A stretch of DNA of 17,376 nucleotides from JAZBPO01 sp036351675 (lineage in GTDB: Bacteria > Pseudomonadota > Gammaproteobacteria > Pseudomonadales > Azotimanducaceae). The translations under genes and the position numbers were made by a program. The notes beneath the pieces were generated by a model, which was given only the letters and a program-made list of their open reading frames with translations, searched no databases and was not told the origin of the DNA. The stretch is from NCBI GenBank assembly GCA_036351675.1, contig JAZBPO010000092.1, forward strand, positions 1-17,376, in the 5' to 3' direction. Of this stretch, positions 13,882 through 17,376 are shown one piece after another (the stretch's first letter is position 1; each line of letters begins with the position of its first letter).

Positions 13882-15060
13882 ATGCCGAGCCCCCATCGGT
13901 CATCCAGTCGTCGCAACGCGGCCGCACCGGACCGCTCCCGGCCTCTGCCGCCGGCTCTGCTCCTCCTCGCCCTGCTGCTCCCGGGCGCCCTCGCCCGCGG
14001 CGCCGAAGCCGAGGAAGGGCCTGCCGTGGACGTGGACGTCAGCACCGGCGGTGGCTCGGTCTGGGACGTGTTCGAACAGGCGCAGCAGGAACAGGCGCAG
14101 GGTGGCGTCCCGGGCGGGGACGTCGTCTCCGGCACCGGCGGCGCGGGCGGCGGCGCCGGCATGCCCGGCGGCGGCCAGGGGCCCTCCGGTGGCAGCGGCA
14201 TGCCCGGTGGCAGCGGCATGCCCGGTGGCAGCGGCATGCCCGGTGGAAGCGGTATGCCCGGTGGAAGCGGTATGCCCGGTGGAAGCGGCATGCCCGGCAG
14301 TGACGGATCGCCCAACGGCTCCGGCGGTGGCGTCAGCGGCGGCGTTTCGGTCCCCGGTATGCCGGGTGGAATGCCCGGCGGCATGCCCGGTGGCGCGCCC
14401 GGCGGTACGTCGGGCAGCGCTCCCGGTGGCCAGCCCGGCGGGGGCGTGGGCGACGGCAGTGGCGACGGCTGGTATCAGCCTGGCGACGGCGCCGTGGCCG
14501 GTACCGGCATCCCGAACCCCTACGGCGATCCCTATGGCGACCCGAACGGCAGCCCGGAAGGCAGCCGCGACGGAAGTCCGGACGGGCATCCGGACGGCAG
14601 CCCCGATGGCCGCCCCGACGGCCGCCCCGACGGCCGCGTAGGCGGTCGCGGCCAGGGTAGCGCGGAGGACGCCTTTGAGGACGCCCTCGGTGACTTCGAC
14701 GACGTGATCCTCGCAGAACGCGAGGACATCCTGACCGGCCGCGGTACGGCCGGTGGTGGCCTCGAGGACGTCGCCGACGCGGGCGAAGCCGGCGCCGGCA
14801 GCAGCGGTGGCGGCACGGCCAATGCGCCGCCGCAGCGCCAGCCTGCGCCGCCACCGCCGGTCCGGGACCGCCCCTCTGCACCCGGTCCCGCCGACCAGCA
14901 GGTGGCCCAGGCGGAGACGATCCCCGAGAACGTTCCATCCGGCGAGGACGACGACGTCATCGCCCGGCAGCTGCGGGAGGCGGCCATGAACGAGCCGGAC
15001 CCGGTACTGCGCGAGAAGCTCTGGGAGGAGTACCGACGCTACAAGGCGAACCAGCCGTGA
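13882..15060 (+). CDS. exported Gly/Pro/Met/Asp-rich repeat protein, unknown function
   Basis: This 392-residue protein has a signal peptide or anchor (residues 1 to about 41, core PPALLLLALLLPGALA) and a short folded-looking piece (VWDVFEQAQQEQAQ, 60-73). A long glycine-rich region contains three tandem blocks: GSGMPG x6 (104-139), MPGG/APGG x4 (160-175) and x-P-D-G type x7 (224-251). After them come a possible helix (EDAFEDALGDFDDVILAEREDIL), an Ala/Pro linker, and a charged C-terminal helix (about 357-390) with DDDVIARQLREAAMNEPDPV and then LREKLWEEYRRYK. The ends look structured and the middle is disordered and extended. No catalytic motif or cysteine is seen. Its stop overlaps the lipoprotein start (GTGA), so the two are probably translated together and act together in the envelope. 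Function unknown. Confidence 0.8.
   Translation: MPSPHRSSSRRNAAAPDRSRPLPPALLLLALLLPGALARGAEAEEGPAVDVDVSTGGGSVWDVFEQAQQEQAQGGVPGGDVVSGTGGAGGGAGMPGGGQGPSGGSGMPGGSGMPGGSGMPGGSGMPGGSGMPGGSGMPGSDGSPNGSGGGVSGGVSVPGMPGGMPGGMPGGAPGGTSGSAPGGQPGGGVGDGSGDGWYQPGDGAVAGTGIPNPYGDPYGDPNGSPEGSRDGSPDGHPDGSPDGRPDGRPDGRVGGRGQGSAEDAFEDALGDFDDVILAEREDILTGRGTAGGGLEDVADAGEAGAGSSGGGTANAPPQRQPAPPPPVRDRPSAPGPADQQVAQAETIPENVPSGEDDDVIARQLREAAMNEPDPVLREKLWEEYRRYKANQP
14191..14298 (+). repeat. six tandem 18-bp units encoding GSGMPG
   Basis: The unit GGCAGCGGCATGCCCGGT is repeated six times in frame. Units 1-3 are identical. Units 4 and 5 are identical to each other and differ from unit 1 at two silent third positions (GGA, GGT). 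Unit 6 combines GGA with GGC and ends in GGC. All differences are synonymous. Confidence 0.95.
14359..14406 (+). repeat. four 12-bp units encoding MPGG, MPGG, MPGG, APGG
   Basis: Four consecutive 12-bp units start with ATGCCGGGTGGA, then ATGCCCGGCGGC, ATGCCCGGTGGC and GCGCCCGGCGGT. Only codon third positions vary among the first three; the last replaces Met with Ala. Confidence 0.9.
14551..14634 (+). repeat. seven 12-bp units encoding SPEG/SRDG/SPDG/HPDG/SPDG/RPDG/RPDG
   Basis: Seven consecutive 12-bp units share the pattern x-(P/R)-(D/E)-G. The last two units (CGCCCCGACGGC) are identical. The aspartate spacing of four residues differs from the RTX calcium-binding nonapeptide. Confidence 0.9.
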
Positions 15061-16304
15061 CCGAGCACCGCGCCCTGCACTTCTCCCTGCGCCTCGCCCT
15101 CTCCCTGTGCCTCGCCGCTCTCGCGAGCGGCTGCGTGAACACGACGGTGAAGACGGTGAACTTCGAATCCGCGGAGACCGCACCCGAGATCGCCGAGGCG
15201 CAGCTCCTCGACGTCGGCATCGCGATCTTCGACCCGGCCATACCCGAGGACTGGGAGGATCGGGAGTCGGCCAACATCGTACCCGACGTGCGCCGAGCGG
15301 AAGCCCGCTACATGCCGCAGGTCCTGAAGACGACGCTCGAGGGGTCCGGCAACTGGGGCGCGGTGCGCGTACTGCCGCGTGCCTCCGCAGCCGTGGATCT
15401 CGCCATCGAGGGCCGCATCGTCGAGTCCGACGGCGAACTCCTGGAGATCCACGTGCTGGCTCGCGACGCCACCGGCCGCGTCTGGATCGACGACGACTAT
15501 CGCTATCTCACGAGCAAGTACGCCTACGAATCCGGCGCGCCGGAACAGGTCGATCCCTTCCAGCCCCTCTACAACCGAATCGCCAACGACCTGCTCGAGA
15601 CCTTCCGCGATCTCGACGACCCGGACTGGCGACGTATCCGGCAGATCGCCGAGATGCGCTTCGCCCAGGAATTCGCCCCGGAGGCCTTCGCCGGCTACGC
15701 GGAGCAGGGCCGCGACGGACGCTGGCGGCTGCTGCGCCTGCCCGCCGACGACGACCCCATGCTCCAGCGGATCCGACGGGTGCGCGAGCGGGAGTACCTG
15801 TTCATCGACACGCTGGACGAGTACTACACGGCCTTCCGCAGCGACATGAGCCGCTCCTACCAGGATTACCGGCGCTTCACCTACGACGAAGCCGTGCAGA
15901 AACGCCGCCTGGAACGTGAGGGCAACCAGGCCCTTCTCGCCGGCGCGCTCGGTGCCGCGGCGGCAACGGCCATCGCCATGAACACGGAGAGTCGAACGGC
16001 CGACTTCGCGTCGACGGTAGCGGCGATCGGCAGCATCGGCATGGGTCTGCGCACGAAGGTCCGCCGCCGCGGCGAAGCCAGCATCCACCGCGACGCGATC
16101 CGCGAGCTCGGCACCCAGCTCGAGGGAGAGGTCACACCGCTCGTGATCGAACTCGACGATCGCACCTTCACGCTCACGGGCACCGTCGACGAGCAGTACG
16201 AGCGCTGGCGCGGCATCCTCCGCGACCTCTACGCGGAAGAGCAGGGCCTGCCTTCCGCCACGACCGCTGCCAGTTCCGAAGCGGCTCCTGCCGCCGCGCT
16301 GTGA
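15057..16304 (+). CDS. probable outer-membrane lipoprotein of unknown function
   Basis: This 415-residue protein starts at GTG in a GTGA overlap with the upstream stop. A signal peptide ends in a lipobox, ALASGC, with the lipid-bearing cysteine at Cys26; residue +2 is Val, not Asp, which by the usual Lol rule suggests the outer membrane. The body contains an alpha/beta part (about 50-160) with LLDVGIAIFDP, GNWGAVRVLP and DLAIEGRIVESDGELLEIHVLARDAT, all resembling strands of a compact sheet. A helical section with many Tyr/Arg/Asp follows. Two small hydrophobic, Gly/Ala-rich segments (about 291-310 and 315-330) lie before an acidic C-terminus. I do not recognise a named family. It lies between the repeat protein and the membrane TPR protein and probably works with both. 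Confidence 0.8.
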   Translation: MTEHRALHFSLRLALSLCLAALASGCVNTTVKTVNFESAETAPEIAEAQLLDVGIAIFDPAIPEDWEDRESANIVPDVRRAEARYMPQVLKTTLEGSGNWGAVRVLPRASAAVDLAIEGRIVESDGELLEIHVLARDATGRVWIDDDYRYLTSKYAYESGAPEQVDPFQPLYNRIANDLLETFRDLDDPDWRRIRQIAEMRFAQEFAPEAFAGYAEQGRDGRWRLLRLPADDDPMLQRIRRVREREYLFIDTLDEYYTAFRSDMSRSYQDYRRFTYDEAVQKRRLEREGNQALLAGALGAAAATAIAMNTESRTADFASTVAAIGSIGMGLRTKVRRRGEASIHRDAIRELGTQLEGEVTPLVIELDDRTFTLTGTVDEQYERWRGILRDLYAEEQGLPSATTAASSEAAPAAAL

Positions 16305-16408
16305 GCGCACCTTCACGGCCGCCACACGCAGTGAGGCGCGATACTCGACAGTGAGTCAGACGGGCACGGCAGGCGCCGGGCCCGGATCCGGATGAACGCT
16401 CCGAAGCC

Positions 16409-17376
16409 ATGACGCCCACGAACCGCAGCGAGGCCGGCGACGACGGCATCGACACCATCGCGCCGGCCGAGGTGACCCTCGCGCGCGCCGACGGCACGCC
16501 GACCGCCAGTGCACCGGCCGGCCGGGAGGAGGATCGCACCGCCGCGGCTCCGCTGCTGGTCGCCATCGGCGGCCTCGTCGTCGTCGCGCTCCTCGTGTTC
16601 CTCGTGCTTCCGGGCGCCGTGCAGCGGGACGAGCGCGCCGCTCCGGCCGCGGACGAAGCCGCCGCGGCGCTGCGAACGGAGAGGACGCCGGCGGCCGCTG
16701 CGGGCACTGCGGAAGAGGTCTCGGTCGCCCCCCTCGAGGGACTGCGCGTCCAGCGCGAACGACGCGCCGCGCAGGAGGTGCTGGAACGCTTCCTGAACCT
16801 CGGCGAAGCACTCGAGGGGCGCGCCGTGGAGCGCTGGGGCGCCACCGAGTTCGGTGGGGCGAACGCGCTCGCGGAGGACGGCGACGCCGCTTTCCTGACA
16901 CAGGACTACGAACTCGCACAGGCCCTCTACCGCCGCGCTCTGGAAGCCCTGGAGGCTCTGTCGGAGCAGGGCGATGCGCTCGCGGCGGCGCGGCTCGAGG
17001 CGGGCTTCGAGGCCATCGAGGCCGGCGACGCCGGGCGCGCGGCGGCGCTCTTCGACTTCGTGCTCGCCCTCGACCCCGACAGCGACGCGGGCCGGCGGGG
17101 TGCCGCTCGCGCCGCCGTCACCGACGAGGTGCTCGATCTGGTCGAAGAGGCTCGCCTCGTCGCCGAGGACGGCGCGCTCGACGCGGCGCGCGGCCTGCTG
17201 CGGCAGGCCCTCGACCTCGACCCGGAGAGCACGCCCGCGCGGACACTGGCCACGGAACTCGACGAGCGCCTCGAACGCGCGGACTTCCTCGCCGACATGT
17301 CCGCCGGCTACACGGCCCTGCGTGCGCGCCGCTTCGAGGAGGCCGAGGCGGCCTTCGTGCGCGCCGAGGCCCGGGA
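16409..17376 (+). CDS. membrane-anchored TPR protein, N-terminal part (runs off the right edge)
   Basis: The frame is open from the ATG at 16409 to the end of the window without a stop, giving at least 322 residues. It has a cytoplasmic-looking N-terminus (1-45), one membrane helix at about 47-66 (PLLVAIGGLVVVALLVFLVL), an Ala-rich linker and then repeated helix pairs such as GDAAFLTQDYELAQALYRRAL, LFDFVLALDPDSDAG and LLRQALDLDPESTPA, which read as TPRs on the periplasmic side. An in-frame stop at 16352-16354 and no other start codon between fix the start, although its ribosome site is poor. The gap to the lipoprotein gene is 104 bp. What lies beyond the window, possibly a further domain, cannot be seen. 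Confidence 0.8.
   Translation, partial: MTPTNRSEAGDDGIDTIAPAEVTLARADGTPTASAPAGREEDRTAAAPLLVAIGGLVVVALLVFLVLPGAVQRDERAAPAADEAAAALRTERTPAAAAGTAEEVSVAPLEGLRVQRERRAAQEVLERFLNLGEALEGRAVERWGATEFGGANALAEDGDAAFLTQDYELAQALYRRALEALEALSEQGDALAAARLEAGFEAIEAGDAGRAAALFDFVLALDPDSDAGRRGAARAAVTDEVLDLVEEARLVAEDGALDAARGLLRQALDLDPESTPARTLATELDERLERADFLADMSAGYTALRARRFEEAEAAFVRAEAR

Noticed and set aside
13692..15183. Minus-strand frames with collagen-like PGIP/PPGMP repeats (ends near 13692 and 13900)
   Set aside because: They are the reverse reading of the glycine-rich tandem repeats. The plus-strand frame has a signal peptide, mostly silent variation between units and a stop overlapping the next gene, so it is the real one.
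15039..16325. 428-codon minus-strand frame opposite the lipoprotein gene
   Set aside because: Antisense shadow; the plus-strand frame has a lipobox and a translational overlap with its neighbour.
16376..16391. Two overlapping 10-bp palindromes, CCGGGCCCGG and CCGGATCCGG
   Set aside because: They lie close to the start at 16409, but short G/C palindromes are common in this DNA and there is no loop or T-run to make a terminator.
16392..16412. Six-codon mini-ORF (MNAPKP) whose stop overlaps the start at 16409
   Set aside because: It could be a coupling leader, but it has no ribosome site and such short frames occur often by chance.

Overview
The window is GC-rich bacterial chromosome, packed with genes on both strands. 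An EpmC-type EF-P hydroxylase, a PdxB with the family catalytic triad, AlaA, an Xni-type exonuclease and a TusA-type protein together point to a gammaproteobacterium; nothing here fixes a genus. I see no tRNA, rRNA, CRISPR array, insertion sequence, integrase or attachment site, and no gene-free stretch over 300 bases.

Left part (1-5761): the C-terminal end of a TTC38-like tetratricopeptide protein; a spermidine-synthase-like system split into a membrane gene and a separate catalytic gene (ATGA overlap); and a cytosolic gamma-glutamyltransferase-like enzyme with a TTG start. On the minus strand follows msrB, with alaA diverging from it and then a 166-residue protein of unknown function.

Middle (5699-12206, minus strand): an eight-gene run read right to left with gaps of at most 17 nt and overlaps of 1 to 17 nt: tusA-like, gamma-glutamylcyclotransferase-like, epmC, 5'-3' exonuclease, pdxB, a FAD oxidoreductase of the L-2-hydroxyglutarate oxidase type, an ATP-NAD-kinase-family protein and an RlmI/RlmK-like methyltransferase. 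It combines translation-related functions (EF-P, possible tRNA thiolation, possible rRNA methylation) with cofactor functions (PLP synthesis, NADP, FAD). Its last gene overlaps the convergent 166-residue gene by 63 nt.

Right part (12376-17376, plus strand): a probable cell-envelope cluster. It starts with an exported TPR protein carrying a TonB-C-like domain. Next come an exported Gly/Pro/Met/Asp-rich protein with three separate in-frame tandem-repeat blocks, a lipoprotein whose start overlaps its stop, and a single-pass membrane TPR protein that runs off the right edge. None of these four has a function I recognise. This cluster is the best candidate for an undescribed system; its function is open and the common-system idea is inference from order, spacing and export signals.
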